A stretch of 64,000 bases of DNA from Prodigiosinella confusarubida (GTDB lineage: Bacteria; Pseudomonadota; Gammaproteobacteria; Enterobacterales; Enterobacteriaceae): assembly GCF_002847015.1 (NCBI RefSeq), contig NZ_CP025085.1, positions 3,906,001 to 3,970,000 of the forward strand, read 5' to 3'. The notes beneath the pieces were generated by a model, which worked only from the letters and a program-made list of their open reading frames with translations, made no database searches and was not told the origin of the DNA. Positions 1-9,229 of the stretch are shown piece after piece; positions within the stretch are counted from its first letter, which is position 1, and every line of letters begins with the position of its first letter. A program made the position numbers and the translations under genes.

Positions 1-42
1 ATTACGTGTCCACACCAATTAAATGCGCAAGCAGTTATCATC

Positions 43-146
43 TGATGACGACTCCCCAATTGATTGATGCATGGTAATGCCCTTTGGAGTCGGTTCCGAT
101 GGCAAGCATTGATGCCATTTATCCTTCTGTGGTGCAATAACCGCCA
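43..146 (+). mobile_element. IS1-family left-end remnant (copy 1)
   Basis: The stretch resembles the first ~100 bp of IS1: a degenerate left end, then an ATG at 99 opening a reading frame that begins MASIDAIYPS and stops after 13 codons. The canonical InsA protein begins in a similar way (MASVSIS...). The same arrangement occurs, better preserved, at 10557-10742 in the same orientation; the two share the spacing before the ATG and the ATGGCAAG-ATTGAT start. No insB and no right end were seen. It is a dead fragment; the family call relies on remembered IS1 sequence and on the similarity to copy 2. Confidence 0.55.
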
Positions 147-611
147 AGGCGGATTGGGCGCCACTCTATGGAGACTTAATGGAATAATGTGTAAATAATA
201 ACGCCTTGACATGCTGATACCGGCCCAGGTAAGTGTAATACGTTGGTCAGAATTCACAGCAATGTAAACCCTCCTAAAAAATTAATATTTTCCCTCGTGA
301 TATTGACATTTACCTATGCAGAGAATGGCTTAGAGTACAAATGTGATTATCGGTTGCCCCACTATTTTGTAAGCCCTGGTTTTACATTTGCTAACAGATA
401 ACTTACCAAATACACCAAACCTCCACAGAAATACGACAAAATCTCCATAATCAGCGTTTAACATAGCGAAAAGCACAACAGATTTAAGTCATGCAAGGAT
501 GAATTAAACGAGTCTGATTAGAAAATACTCCATGTATATAAAGAATGAAATAATCATGGCATTACTGCCCAAGCATTCAACATCGGCAAGATTTATAAAG
601 GTGAAGGTGGC
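147..611. other. AT-rich non-coding stretch
   Basis: No coding region or RNA gene is recognised here. The stretch is AT-rich. A TTGACA hexamer lies at 303-308 but has no good -10 partner at normal spacing, so no promoter is called. The last bases before 612 (GAAGGTGG) can serve as a ribosome binding site for the following gene. Confidence 0.4.
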
Positions 612-1721
612 ATGTTTAAGATTTTAATTACAGGAAGCACCGGTTTCATTGGGGGTAGTTTCATGGCCTATGCCTTGGAAAAATACGGAGCTGAAAATAT
701 CCTTACGATTGCCCGCGAAACCCAGGATAAAAGTGCACTGATACGTGTTAGGGAAAATCTAAAAAATTTTCATGTTAGTGATGAACTACTAGAAAAGTTA
801 TCTGATGATAATATCATCAATGGCGATCTATTGAATCCGGAACATTTTCTTAACGATGAACGCTTAAACGTTGTGACTCATGTTGTGAATTGTGCTGCTG
901 TGGCTTCATTTGGCAATAATCCACGCATCTGGGCAGTAAATGTTGAGGGTACGTTTAAGTTAGCCCAAAAAATGGCTGAAGTTGAAGCTCTCCAGAAGTT
1001 TGTTCATGTTGGCACGGCAATGGCGTGCCTGCCGGAAAAAGGGGCGTTTGTCACTGAAAGATTATCCTCTTCCAGCCATGGTCAGCATATCGTGCCTTAT
1101 ACTCGTTCCAAAGCCGAAATCGAAGAACGAATAATAAAATATCTTCCTGGATTACCTTTAATTATCGCACGTCCATCCATTGTGGTAGGGCATTCTAAAT
1201 ATGGCTGCGAACCGTCGAGTAGCATTTTTTGGGTGTTCAGCATGGTGATTAAACTGAGCAAATATATGTGCTCGCTTCAGGATAAAATAGATATCATTCC
1301 GGTGGATTACTGTGCGGAAGGATTGGATCTACTCATGAATTGTGGCGATATCAATGATCCGATTTATCATATCTCTGCGGGAGAAAAGGGAGCGGTTACT
1401 TTTTCTGAAATTGACGCCTCATTCGCCGAAGCGCAGGGGACAGTCTCGATCTCAAAAAATTATGAACAGGTTGAATTTGACTATTTTTTAAAAAATAAAA
1501 GTAATTTCCGGATCATCTTTGGGGATTGCAATGAAAAATTGATGTTAAAGTCGATTTATTTATATGGTGAATTCTCAAAGCTTAACGTTATTTTTAGTAA
1601 TGAGAAAATTGTTGCTCTAAGTTTAAAAGAACCAGCCCGGTTCACAACATATATCGACAAGTGTGTTAAAACCACTCAAGGAAAAAATATTATGGAAATG
1701 ATGATGTGTGATTTTAAATAA
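612..1721 (+). CDS. extended SDR / thioester-reductase-like NAD(P)-binding protein
   Basis: The 369-residue protein is a short-chain dehydrogenase of the extended type. A Rossmann nucleotide-binding motif GSTGFIG lies at residues 8-14, and the catalytic YxxxK motif is YTRSK at 163-167, with a preceding GT pair (VHVGTAM) near 135 as a candidate catalytic Thr. The layout and the N-terminal half resemble the NAD_binding_4 family (fatty acyl-CoA reductases and the terminal reductase domains of NRPS/PKS enzymes) more than sugar epimerases; substrate unknown. The C-terminal ~100 residues are divergent. The gene is AT-rich compared with the core genes and stands alone, with an IS1 scar upstream and an IS256 scar downstream, which suggests acquired DNA. 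A strong start is at 612 with GAAGGTGG just upstream. Confidence 0.7.
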   Translation: MFKILITGSTGFIGGSFMAYALEKYGAENILTIARETQDKSALIRVRENLKNFHVSDELLEKLSDDNIINGDLLNPEHFLNDERLNVVTHVVNCAAVASFGNNPRIWAVNVEGTFKLAQKMAEVEALQKFVHVGTAMACLPEKGAFVTERLSSSSHGQHIVPYTRSKAEIEERIIKYLPGLPLIIARPSIVVGHSKYGCEPSSSIFWVFSMVIKLSKYMCSLQDKIDIIPVDYCAEGLDLLMNCGDINDPIYHISAGEKGAVTFSEIDASFAEAQGTVSISKNYEQVEFDYFLKNKSNFRIIFGDCNEKLMLKSIYLYGEFSKLNVIFSNEKIVALSLKEPARFTTYIDKCVKTTQGKNIMEMMMCDFK

Positions 1722-1772
1722 ACTTACAAGTCTTCGTGAATCTGTAAGTAATTATATGTAACTGCCACTATA

Positions 1773-1928
1773 TTAATGGTGATCGCTCATGCGGTCACCA
1801 ACCTCGAATAATAAAGCAGTTTATCACCAGCGCCAATTTTGGGTGGCCATACTCCATTTTTTCGATACTGCCTGTATTGCCAGATAAATGACCTTACATA
1901 CTGAGTCATCTATCAGAACCTGGTACAC
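1773..1928 (-). pseudogene. IS256-family transposase C-terminal remnant
   Basis: Read on the minus strand, the frame gives VVYQVLIDDSVCKVIYLAIQ followed by AVSKKWSMATQNWRW, two in-frame stops, then TALLFEVGDRMSDHH and a final stop. This matches the conserved tail of IS256/mutator-type transposases (…KALYLAI..ASKKWTMPI.NW…FAI.F.DRL). Only the last ~50 codons survive, with stops inside, so the element is inactive. The 170 bp between this remnant and the histidine kinase gene show nothing else I can identify. Confidence 0.7.
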
Positions 1929-2098
1929 CACCTTTAATCCTCCAACCACATGCCCAACAGCATTTTCTGGTCGTTGGTGTTGTAGCAGGCTTTAATTACA
2001 AAATAATAAAATAAAACAACTGGATACAGTAAATACAGCAAACAGTTTTGCCATTCGGTAATAAATTATAGTCTCATCGCTGTGGATTATTCCTCAAT

Positions 2099-3178
2099 TT
2101 ATAGTGAGCTATTTTTAGTCTCGGTTTTGTTAGGCCAGCGTACCTCGAAGAGGGTCCCACCAGTTAATGAGGGGCGGCAGGTCGCTTGCCCGCCATGTGC
2201 CAGCGCGATAGCCCGCACGACAGCCAATCCCAGTCCGCTACCGGCACCTTCGCGCGTGCGTGCGGAATCCCCACGCTGAAAGGCATCGAACACGTGGGCC
2301 GCAAGTGTTTCGGCAATTCCTGGGCCATCGTCTTCGACGCTCAGGTAGGATGAGTCATGCTCCACTCGCATCTGAACACGAACACCGCCGGGTACAGCGT
2401 GGCGTCGTGCATTTTCCAGCAGCGCCTGGAGAATTCTGGCTGGGTCACACCGAACAGGCTTGTCTTCCAAATCGAGTACCGGTGACAAACCGGCCGCGTG
2501 CAGGCTGGGTTCAAATAACTGCATGGCGGCCTTGATTTCACCAGAGAGGTCAGCGTCGCACAGCTGAATTTGCAGGTGACCACTGTCGGCAAGTCCTACC
2601 ACCCTCAAATCCTCGATCAAGCGAGTCAACCCCTCAACCTGAGCGAGTAGGCTACGAAACTGCGCGGCGTCAGGTTCAAAAACGCCTTCGGCAAGCCCTT
2701 GAAGTCTACCCCGGAGGATGGTCACCGGCGTACGCAACTCGTGAGCAATCGCCGCGTTCCAGAAGGTTTGCTCTTGCGCCATACGCTGTAGGCGTTCAGC
2801 CATAGTGTTAAAGTCATGGACCAACAAAGCAGCTTCGCTCAACGAACTGTCGTTTGTGACTGCCCGGGCATCAAGATCGCCTTGCGCAATCTGACGGAGG
2901 CTCTCGGCAACTGACGTTAGCGGTAAAAGGATGCGGCGCGAGAGCTTAATGGCGACAGTGAGCGCGAGGGTCAGTGCGACAGCGGTGGTCGATAGTATCC
3001 AGCCCCATTCAAGCCCCGATGGTGCCCAATCGTCATTTGGAGGAAAGCTGTCCGGCCAAAACATCAGCAGGGCCGCATAAAAAGCATAGGATCCCAAGAT
3101 GATCAGTAGAATGACCCCCAAAACCACTGCCATCATGGTCAGAGCAATCTGGCGGCTGAGTCCGGTCAATATTTTCAT
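2099..3178 (-). CDS. sensor histidine kinase, BaeS/SmeS-like
   Basis: The inner-membrane sensor kinase (359 residues from this start) has a first membrane segment at ~12-40, a short periplasmic loop, a second membrane segment at ~58-78, a HAMP region, then the HisKA motif AHELRTP with phospho-acceptor His146. The ATP-binding N, G1 and G2 boxes follow (LLENARRHA, DDGPGI, GSGLGL). The start is chosen as the ATG at 3178 because it overlaps the stop of the upstream regulator gene (ATGA), showing translational coupling; a longer frame to 3229 lies inside that gene. The protein is related to the kinase at 16656-17843. Adjacent efflux genes suggest control of drug export. The stimulus is unknown. 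Confidence 0.85.
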   Translation of the reverse strand: MKILTGLSRQIALTMMAVVLGVILLIILGSYAFYAALLMFWPDSFPPNDDWAPSGLEWGWILSTTAVALTLALTVAIKLSRRILLPLTSVAESLRQIAQGDLDARAVTNDSSLSEAALLVHDFNTMAERLQRMAQEQTFWNAAIAHELRTPVTILRGRLQGLAEGVFEPDAAQFRSLLAQVEGLTRLIEDLRVVGLADSGHLQIQLCDADLSGEIKAAMQLFEPSLHAAGLSPVLDLEDKPVRCDPARILQALLENARRHAVPGGVRVQMRVEHDSSYLSVEDDGPGIAETLAAHVFDAFQRGDSARTREGAGSGLGLAVVRAIALAHGGQATCRPSLTGGTLFEVRWPNKTETKNSSL

Positions 3179-3924
3179 GAGGTACTGCCAAACTTGTAAC
3201 CTACGCCGCGCACACTGGTGGGCACACATCTCACCCCAAGATCCTCCAGTTTCTTGCGCAGTTTGCTAATATGACTGTCCACCGTACGCTCCAGCGTGTC
3301 ACCCTCTGGCAGGCAAACAGTCAGTAGTTCGCTGCGGCTGAATACCTGTCGGGGTGCTTTCGCCAGGTGCGCCAGCAGCTTGAACTCAGTAAGAGTCAGA
3401 ATAAGAAGATGCTTGCGATGACCAAGGTCCACCGTGACCTCATGCTGGTCCAGGTCGATCTCGAAGATATCCACCCGCATGACTTTTGGCTCTGAACTCA
3501 TGCCCCGGGCTGACGTTCGTCGCAACACAGCCTGTACGCGCGCGACGACTTCGGCAGGGTTGAAGGGTTTGACTACGTAATCATCTGCGCCGATACGCAA
3601 TCCCATTAGCTTGTCGATATCCTGATCCAGCGCGGTAAGCATGATCACTGCCGTATCGCCACGATGGCGGATCTCGGATAGTACCTGCCAACCATCCATA
3701 CGTGGCATCTGCACATCCAACAGCACAAGGTCGGGTTTAAGTGTCAGGTGTAGCTCCAGCGCCTGTAACCCATCAATGGCGTGGACGGTGCGTAAGCCAC
3801 TACGCGTAAGATAAGCTGTCAGGATTTCAGCAATCTCAGACTCATCTTCGGCGATGAGTATCAGAGTAGATCCCTTACCATCATCCACTAGCTCAGTGGA
3901 TAAATTATGTGGAAAGCCTGCCAT
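3175..3924 (-). CDS. OmpR-family response regulator, BaeR/SmeR-like
   Basis: The 249-residue protein has a receiver domain (acidic pair ED at 26-27, phospho-acceptor Asp70 in LVLLDVQMP, conserved Lys in VVKPFNP) and a C-terminal winged-helix DNA-binding domain ending in SVRGVGYKF. The N-terminal ~18 residues before the receiver are an extension relative to typical family members, so a start inside this stretch is possible. The gene overlaps the kinase gene by four bases. The partner regulator at 15963-16652 is clearly paralogous (shared GADDYVVKP.NP.EVVARV block). It probably activates the efflux operon at 4404-10399, which lies upstream on the same strand; this is inferred from position only. 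Confidence 0.85.
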   Translation of the reverse strand: MAGFPHNLSTELVDDGKGSTLILIAEDESEIAEILTAYLTRSGLRTVHAIDGLQALELHLTLKPDLVLLDVQMPRMDGWQVLSEIRHRGDTAVIMLTALDQDIDKLMGLRIGADDYVVKPFNPAEVVARVQAVLRRTSARGMSSEPKVMRVDIFEIDLDQHEVTVDLGHRKHLLILTLTEFKLLAHLAKAPRQVFSRSELLTVCLPEGDTLERTVDSHISKLRKKLEDLGVRCVPTSVRGVGYKFGSTS

Positions 3925-4065
3925 GTTTATCTTTCTCGTTTGCGAGCATTAAATTTACCAATTTCATCATAATTCCACATATGTTCAACTCAAACTACAT
4001 TCTTTTTTTGTAAAATCTCCACCTTTTCTGGAAGTACAACGGCAATTATAGTTCGTTGAATAGAT

Positions 4066-4234
4066 TGATCCTGACCCAGCCAAAACCAGAATTCCGGTAT
4101 GATAAATACGCCCCTGAATGGAGGTTGTGGCGATGAAAAAGTCACGATTTACCGGAGAACTGACGCTCCTCGCTATTAAGCAGACCGAACGGTGTAGTGC
4201 AGGATCGAGGACTCTCTGGGGGGCGTCGAATTGA
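4066..4234 (+). pseudogene. IS3-family OrfA start, decayed
   Basis: An ATG at 4133 opens MKKSRFTGELTLLAIKQTE, then drifts and stops at 4234. MKKSRFxEEQI..ALKQAE is the hallmark start of OrfA transposase proteins of IS3-family elements (IS407/IS51 groups). The ~65 bp before it (TGATCCTGACCCAGCCAAAA near 4066) may be the left terminal repeat. Nothing further of the element was seen. The rest of the 3925-4403 gap holds no recognisable gene. Confidence 0.6.
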
Positions 4235-4403
4235 ACTCTGGGTTAAAATAACATCGGTTACTTCTGATCATTGTGTTACCTGTTTTTGACTATGAGGCGA
4301 TGATATCACCGCTATCCAGGTGACCAAATTCAGAATTCCACTTCAATAAAGTCTATCTTCTCAAGAGTCATAATCAGCCATAATGAAAGTATACTGATTG
4401 ATT

Positions 4404-5672
4404 TTAAAGCATTTTCTCCAATTTAAGTAATTTAGGAGAAAGAAAACCGGTCAGACACACCAGGCCGCCAAGCACGCCCATCAGCACAAATAACCACCGA
4501 ATGCCGATCAGTTCACCCAACGGGGTAGAGATCGCCAACCCAATCGGTGCCGCCAATCCCATCACGGTATTCAACAGCGATAACACACGCCCCTGCAAAT
4601 GGTTAGGTATGGTGCTCTGTAACAATGCGGTGAGCGGCGCATCACCGAGAATAAAGGTGAAACCGCTCACCACCCACCAAGCAATCGCCACCCCAAAAAG
4701 CGTGGGCGGTACCAGAGCGGTCAACGCCAGAGAAAAACACGATGCAGTAAAGCCCCAAAGAATCCAGGGCATTTTCCTCCGTGGCGCACTTGCCGCCACC
4801 ACCAAGCCACCGAGCACCATGCCTATGCCCTCCAGCCCTTCCATGAGGGCTACCTGAGGTGCGCCACCAGCGAAATATTCTTTCACCAGCAGCGGCACCA
4901 GCATAAACGACGGCATAGTAACCAGCACGACAATCCCTAGTAAACCATAGAGCCTACGCAGGCCGGGGTCTGACCATACCAACTGCAGCCCTTCGCGGAA
5001 CTCGCGCCATATGCTGCTGGAGGCATTCATACCGGCGCATGCCTGAGGAATGCTGAATATCAGCAAAGGCACGATGCCAAGCAGCGCGGTGGAGACATCA
5101 ATGCTTAGCGCCCAGCCCAGCGGCATCACGCTGATGGCAAGCGCCCCAAGGGGAGCGGCCGCCACCAGCGTCAAGGCTTGCAGAGTCTGATTGAGTCCCG
5201 CTGCGCGCGACAAGAAGCTATGCGGCACCAGCATAGACATGCTAGCTGCCGCCGCCGGGGCCTGAAAAGCTTGCATCGCGCTGCGGATAAACATCATGGT
5301 GTAAAGGTGCCACAGCTCGATACGCTGGGTCAGAAACAACACGATCAATACCAGCATGCACAACGCGCTGATCACATCAGCGCCGATCATCAGCAGACGC
5401 CGACTATAGCGATCGGCGAACGTACCGCCCAAGGGACTCAGTAAGGCCTGGGGTAGCAGTGCCGCCATGCCGGCAGTAGCCAGGGCGGACACACTGCCGG
5501 TGGTATCCGTTATCCACCACAACAGCACAAACTGCGTCAGGGCGGAGCCCAGCAGAGACAGCGCTTGCCCACTGAAAATAGCCCAAAACCGTATCCGCCA
5601 ATACGGACCGGGGTCAATATTACCTTCCGGTTTGGGCTGGTCCATAGGAACCTGTTTTGATTCAAGACTCAT
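4404..5672 (-). CDS. MFS efflux transporter (DHA3/Mef-like)
   Basis: This is a 422-residue 12-helix major facilitator. It begins with a ~27-residue cytoplasmic tail and FWAIFSGQALSLLGSALTQF as helix 1; the loop 2-3 motif is GTFADRYSRRLLM, the usual MFS motif A position. The pattern matches the DHA3 group, which includes macrolide and enterobactin exporters. The start at 5672 is preferred over 5678 because its ATG overlaps the stop of the preceding small gene (TGATG), implying coupled translation. It is the last gene of the operon that starts at 10399. Pairing an inner-membrane MFS pump with an RND pump in one operon is unusual; its substrate may be handed over in the periplasm. That idea is inference. 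Confidence 0.8.
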   Translation of the reverse strand: MSLESKQVPMDQPKPEGNIDPGPYWRIRFWAIFSGQALSLLGSALTQFVLLWWITDTTGSVSALATAGMAALLPQALLSPLGGTFADRYSRRLLMIGADVISALCMLVLIVLFLTQRIELWHLYTMMFIRSAMQAFQAPAAAASMSMLVPHSFLSRAAGLNQTLQALTLVAAAPLGALAISVMPLGWALSIDVSTALLGIVPLLIFSIPQACAGMNASSSIWREFREGLQLVWSDPGLRRLYGLLGIVVLVTMPSFMLVPLLVKEYFAGGAPQVALMEGLEGIGMVLGGLVVAASAPRRKMPWILWGFTASCFSLALTALVPPTLFGVAIAWWVVSGFTFILGDAPLTALLQSTIPNHLQGRVLSLLNTVMGLAAPIGLAISTPLGELIGIRWLFVLMGVLGGLVCLTGFLSPKLLKLEKML

Positions 5673-6067
5673 CAGCATAAAGAATCCATACTATTTTGGG
5701 CATTTGCCGCATCGATGGTTACGACGGATGAGTCATTAACTAAACCACTCGCCAAGGCTTTATACAGTGTAACCGCATTACTAATTTCATTTCGGCGCAG
5801 ATCCAGCAACGTCTGGCATATGGCATACAACTGTCGCCCGGCATCAAGCAGATCCCGGTTGTTGACCAACGAAAATACCGTCAACCGCGGCAATCGCAGA
5901 TCGCCGAACATCCTATGCCAGCCTGAGTCAGCGGTTTGGTCGGTTATACTGGCCAAACCGCTCGGTACGGGAAACATTACCAGTACCGAAGTGACAGGCT
6001 TAACCAGTTTGGACGTCAGGAAACATACAATAAGTGTCAGAATGAAAGGAAAAACAAGAAACGGCAT
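5672..6067 (-). CDS. small membrane-anchored protein of the efflux operon, unknown family
   Basis: I do not recognise this 131-residue protein. Residues ~3-33 are hydrophobic (FLVFPFILTLIVCFL), giving one membrane anchor or an uncleaved signal. The rest is soluble and probably mostly helical, with a Leu-rich stretch at ~77-108. Its reality is supported by context: its ATG follows the RND stop codon after three bases, and its own stop overlaps the MFS start. This is the spacing of genes translated together, and no other reading frame explains the gap between pump and MFS gene. By position it may be an accessory subunit of either transporter, comparable in concept to AcrZ, but it shows no AcrZ similarity. 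Confidence 0.65.
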   Translation of the reverse strand: MPFLVFPFILTLIVCFLTSKLVKPVTSVLVMFPVPSGLASITDQTADSGWHRMFGDLRLPRLTVFSLVNNRDLLDAGRQLYAICQTLLDLRRNEISNAVTLYKALASGLVNDSSVVTIDAANAQNSMDSLC

Positions 6068-6070
6068 TAT

Positions 6071-9000
6071 TTAATCCTTTCTAAACTGAGAATGGGCGTT
6101 CTTCCTAGCCCGACGATCGATGCGCCATGCCTCGAAACGCGCCTGTAGCCCCATGACAAATACAAAGAATATCGGAACAAAAAATACCGCCAGCAACGTC
6201 GCACTGACCATGCCGCCGAATACGCCCGTGCCGATAGCGTGCTGGGTTTCGGCGCTGGCGCCCATGGCAACCATCAGCGGCACCACGCCCAGCCCAAACG
6301 CCAGCGATGTCATCAAGATCGGCCGCAAGCGCAGTCGAGCCGCCAATACTGCGGATTCCACCAGCCCCTTACCTTGCTCGCGCAGTTGCTTGGCAAATTC
6401 CACAATCAGAATGGCATTTTTGGCCGACAGGCCAATAACCGTGATAAGGCCGATCTTAAAGAACACATCGTCCGGCAGGCCACGCAACAATACGGCTGCA
6501 ACCGCACCGATCAGGCCCAGCGGCACCACCAGCATCACCGACAAAGGAATTGACCAGCTTTCATATAGGGCTGCCAGCACCAGAAATACCACTAGCATGG
6601 ACAGCACCATCAGCATCGGTGCCTGCGTCGCCGACTGCCGTTCCTGCAAAGACTGCCCGGTCCATTCGACCGTAAAGCCCGGCGGCAACTGTGCGGCCAA
6701 ACGCTCCATCTCGATCATTGCTTCTCCGCTGGACGTCCCCGGCGCGGCGCTACCCGATATCCTGGCTGTGGGGTAGCCCTGGTATCGCACCAGTTGCAAC
6801 GGCATTTCGCCCCACACCGGCGTGACTACCTCGCGCAACGGCACCATACCACCCGCCGCGTTACGCACATAAAGCTTGAGCACATCGTCCAACTGCATGC
6901 GTGCCGGTGCGTCCGCCTGGATGATGACCTGCTGCATGCGTCCGGCATTGGGGAAATCGTTAACATAAAGCGATCCAATAGCCGCAGACAGGATTTCGCT
7001 GATATTGGTGAACGATACCCCTAACGCCTGGGCTTTAGTGCGGTCGATATCCAGGCGGATGCTGGTGCCAGCTGGCAGGCCATCAGGATACACACCAGTG
7101 ACCTTTTTGCTCTGCTCGGCCAGTTGGATTAACTGACTTTGAGCGGCCAGCAGCGCGGCATTTCCCTGGTTGGCGCGGTCTTGCAGCCGCAATGCGAATC
7201 CCGATGCCGTACCCAGGCCGTCAATAGCCGGAGGCATCAGACTCATCACGGTGCCATCCGCTGTCTGCGACATAGCCTGCTGGGCTAGCCAGACTTCCTC
7301 CTGCGCCGTCGCGCCGTGGCGGTCACCCCAGTCTTTCAACGTGGTAAATGCCAGCGCAGTATTCGGACCTGAACCGGAGAATCCAAAGCCCAGGATGGAA
7401 AGATTCGCTTCCACACCGGGACGCTTAGCCACATACCGCTCAAAAACCTTGACCACATCAAGTGTGCGCTCCATCGTCGCGTCCGCTGGCAACTGGAACG
7501 AGGTCATGAAATTGCCCTGATCCTCTTCAGGTAGGAAGGCGGATGGCAATTGACGGAACGCCAGCACCAATACCACCACGATGGCGCCAAAGACCATCAT
7601 AACCCGGCCAGTACGCACCATCAGCGCGGATACGCCCATTTCATAACCTTGTGTCAAACGGTCGAACCGCCGGTTAAATCCGCCAAAGAAGCCGCGCTTT
7701 TGTTGATGCGCCGACACCACCGGCTTAAGCAGAGTGGCACATAGGGCTGGCGTCAGGCTCAGCGCCAAGAAGGCTGAAAACAGGATAGGAACCGCCATTG
7801 ATAACGCAAACTGTTTATAGATCACGCCCACCGAGCCACTGGCAAACACCATCGGGATAAACACCGCGGTCAGCACCAGAGTAATGCCGATCACCGCCCC
7901 GGTGATTTCACGCATCGCTTTTATAGTCGCCTCTTTTGGCGATAGGTTTTCGGTGGCCATCAGCCGCTCAACGTTTTCCACGACTACGATGGCATCGTCC
8001 ACAATGATACCGATAGCCAGCACCATGCCAAACATGGTCAATACATTAATCGAGAATCCGGCAGCCAGCATCACCGCGAAAGTGCCCAGCAAGGCGATAG
8101 GTGCCACAATGGCCGGGATCAAGGTATAGCGGATATTTTGCAAAAACAGATACATCACCAGAAACACCAGTACCATAGCTTCCAGTAGCGTGTAGATAAC
8201 CTTCTCGATGGAGACTTTTACAAACGGCGCGGTGTCAAACGGTATCGAGTAATGCATGCCACGCGGCATTGACCTACTCAGCTCCGCCAGCCTGGTACGC
8301 ACCGCGTCAGAGGTTCTCACTGCGTTGGCGCCTGGTGAAAGCTGCACCGCGGCACCCGTGGACAGCTGACCGTTCAGGCGCGTACTAAAACCATAAGATT
8401 GCGCACCCAGAGCAACCCTGGCCACGTCGCCCATCACCACTTTAGAGCCGTCCGCATTGGCGCGTAGCACAATGGCTGCAAATTGCGCCGGTGTCTCCAA
8501 CTGCCCTTGTACCGTCAGCGGAATGGTCACCCACTGCCCAGGCAACGCGGGTGCATCACCCACCCGGCCCGGCGCAATCTGGGCATTCTGCTGACTGATC
8601 GCAGTGGACAAATCGTTCATGGACAGGTTAAACGAGGTCAGTTTGGCCGGATCGACCCAAATACGCATTGCTCGTTCGGCGCCAAACAACTGGACACGAC
8701 CCACGCCATCGATGCGCCTAAGCTCTTCGATAATGTTGCGCGACATGTAATCGCTCAACGCAATCTCGTCCAGGTGTCCGTCTGTGGAGGTCAAAGTAAC
8801 AATCAGTAAAAAATCCGAGCTGGACGACTCGACGTCGACGCCATTTTGCCGCACCACCTGCGGCAAACGTGGTTCGATCGCCTTGAGGCGATTCTGTACG
8901 TCCACCTGAGCCAGATCGGGGTTGGTACCCGGCCTAAAAGTTACCGTAATTTGCGCAAAACCGGAAGTATCGGTGGACGACTCGAAATACAGCATATTTT

Positions 9001-9217
9001 TGACGCTGGACAGTTCCCGCTCAATTAAGCTCACCACCGAGTCATTCAAGGTTTGCGGCGTGGCCCCGGGATAGGACGCAGTAATGTTGACGGTTGGAGG
9101 CGCCACTGAGGGATAGCGTTCGATCGGCAATCTGGGAATGGCGATCAGGCCAAACAATACGATGAAGGCCGCAACTGTCCAGGCAAACACCGGGCGGTTA
9201 ATAAAAAATTGTGGCAT
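6071..9217 (-). CDS. RND multidrug efflux pump, inner-membrane subunit (AcrB/MexB type)
   Basis: The 1048-residue protein is a full-length HAE1-family pump that exports drugs or toxic organics using proton influx, working with a fusion protein and an outer-membrane channel. It starts MPQFFINRPVFAW as in AcrB. The proton-relay pair lies in GIIVDDAIVVVENV (AcrB D407/D408) and the relay lysine in GLSAKNAILIVEF (AcrB K940). Two large periplasmic loops are present, as expected. The ATG at 9217 follows the fusion-protein stop by 12 bases; a GTG one codon upstream is less likely. There is no TolC-like gene nearby, so the channel is presumably encoded elsewhere. Substrate range cannot be read from sequence. 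Confidence 0.92.
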   Translation of the reverse strand: MPQFFINRPVFAWTVAAFIVLFGLIAIPRLPIERYPSVAPPTVNITASYPGATPQTLNDSVVSLIERELSSVKNMLYFESSTDTSGFAQITVTFRPGTNPDLAQVDVQNRLKAIEPRLPQVVRQNGVDVESSSSDFLLIVTLTSTDGHLDEIALSDYMSRNIIEELRRIDGVGRVQLFGAERAMRIWVDPAKLTSFNLSMNDLSTAISQQNAQIAPGRVGDAPALPGQWVTIPLTVQGQLETPAQFAAIVLRANADGSKVVMGDVARVALGAQSYGFSTRLNGQLSTGAAVQLSPGANAVRTSDAVRTRLAELSRSMPRGMHYSIPFDTAPFVKVSIEKVIYTLLEAMVLVFLVMYLFLQNIRYTLIPAIVAPIALLGTFAVMLAAGFSINVLTMFGMVLAIGIIVDDAIVVVENVERLMATENLSPKEATIKAMREITGAVIGITLVLTAVFIPMVFASGSVGVIYKQFALSMAVPILFSAFLALSLTPALCATLLKPVVSAHQQKRGFFGGFNRRFDRLTQGYEMGVSALMVRTGRVMMVFGAIVVVLVLAFRQLPSAFLPEEDQGNFMTSFQLPADATMERTLDVVKVFERYVAKRPGVEANLSILGFGFSGSGPNTALAFTTLKDWGDRHGATAQEEVWLAQQAMSQTADGTVMSLMPPAIDGLGTASGFALRLQDRANQGNAALLAAQSQLIQLAEQSKKVTGVYPDGLPAGTSIRLDIDRTKAQALGVSFTNISEILSAAIGSLYVNDFPNAGRMQQVIIQADAPARMQLDDVLKLYVRNAAGGMVPLREVVTPVWGEMPLQLVRYQGYPTARISGSAAPGTSSGEAMIEMERLAAQLPPGFTVEWTGQSLQERQSATQAPMLMVLSMLVVFLVLAALYESWSIPLSVMLVVPLGLIGAVAAVLLRGLPDDVFFKIGLITVIGLSAKNAILIVEFAKQLREQGKGLVESAVLAARLRLRPILMTSLAFGLGVVPLMVAMGASAETQHAIGTGVFGGMVSATLLAVFFVPIFFVFVMGLQARFEAWRIDRRARKNAHSQFRKD

Positions 9218-9229
9218 CACGAAATTTCT

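Noticed and set aside
5715-6074. 119-residue plus-strand frame opposite the small efflux-operon gene
   Set aside because: It lies antisense to the 131-residue gene, whose start and stop are fused to its neighbours; the plus frame has no ribosome site or partner.
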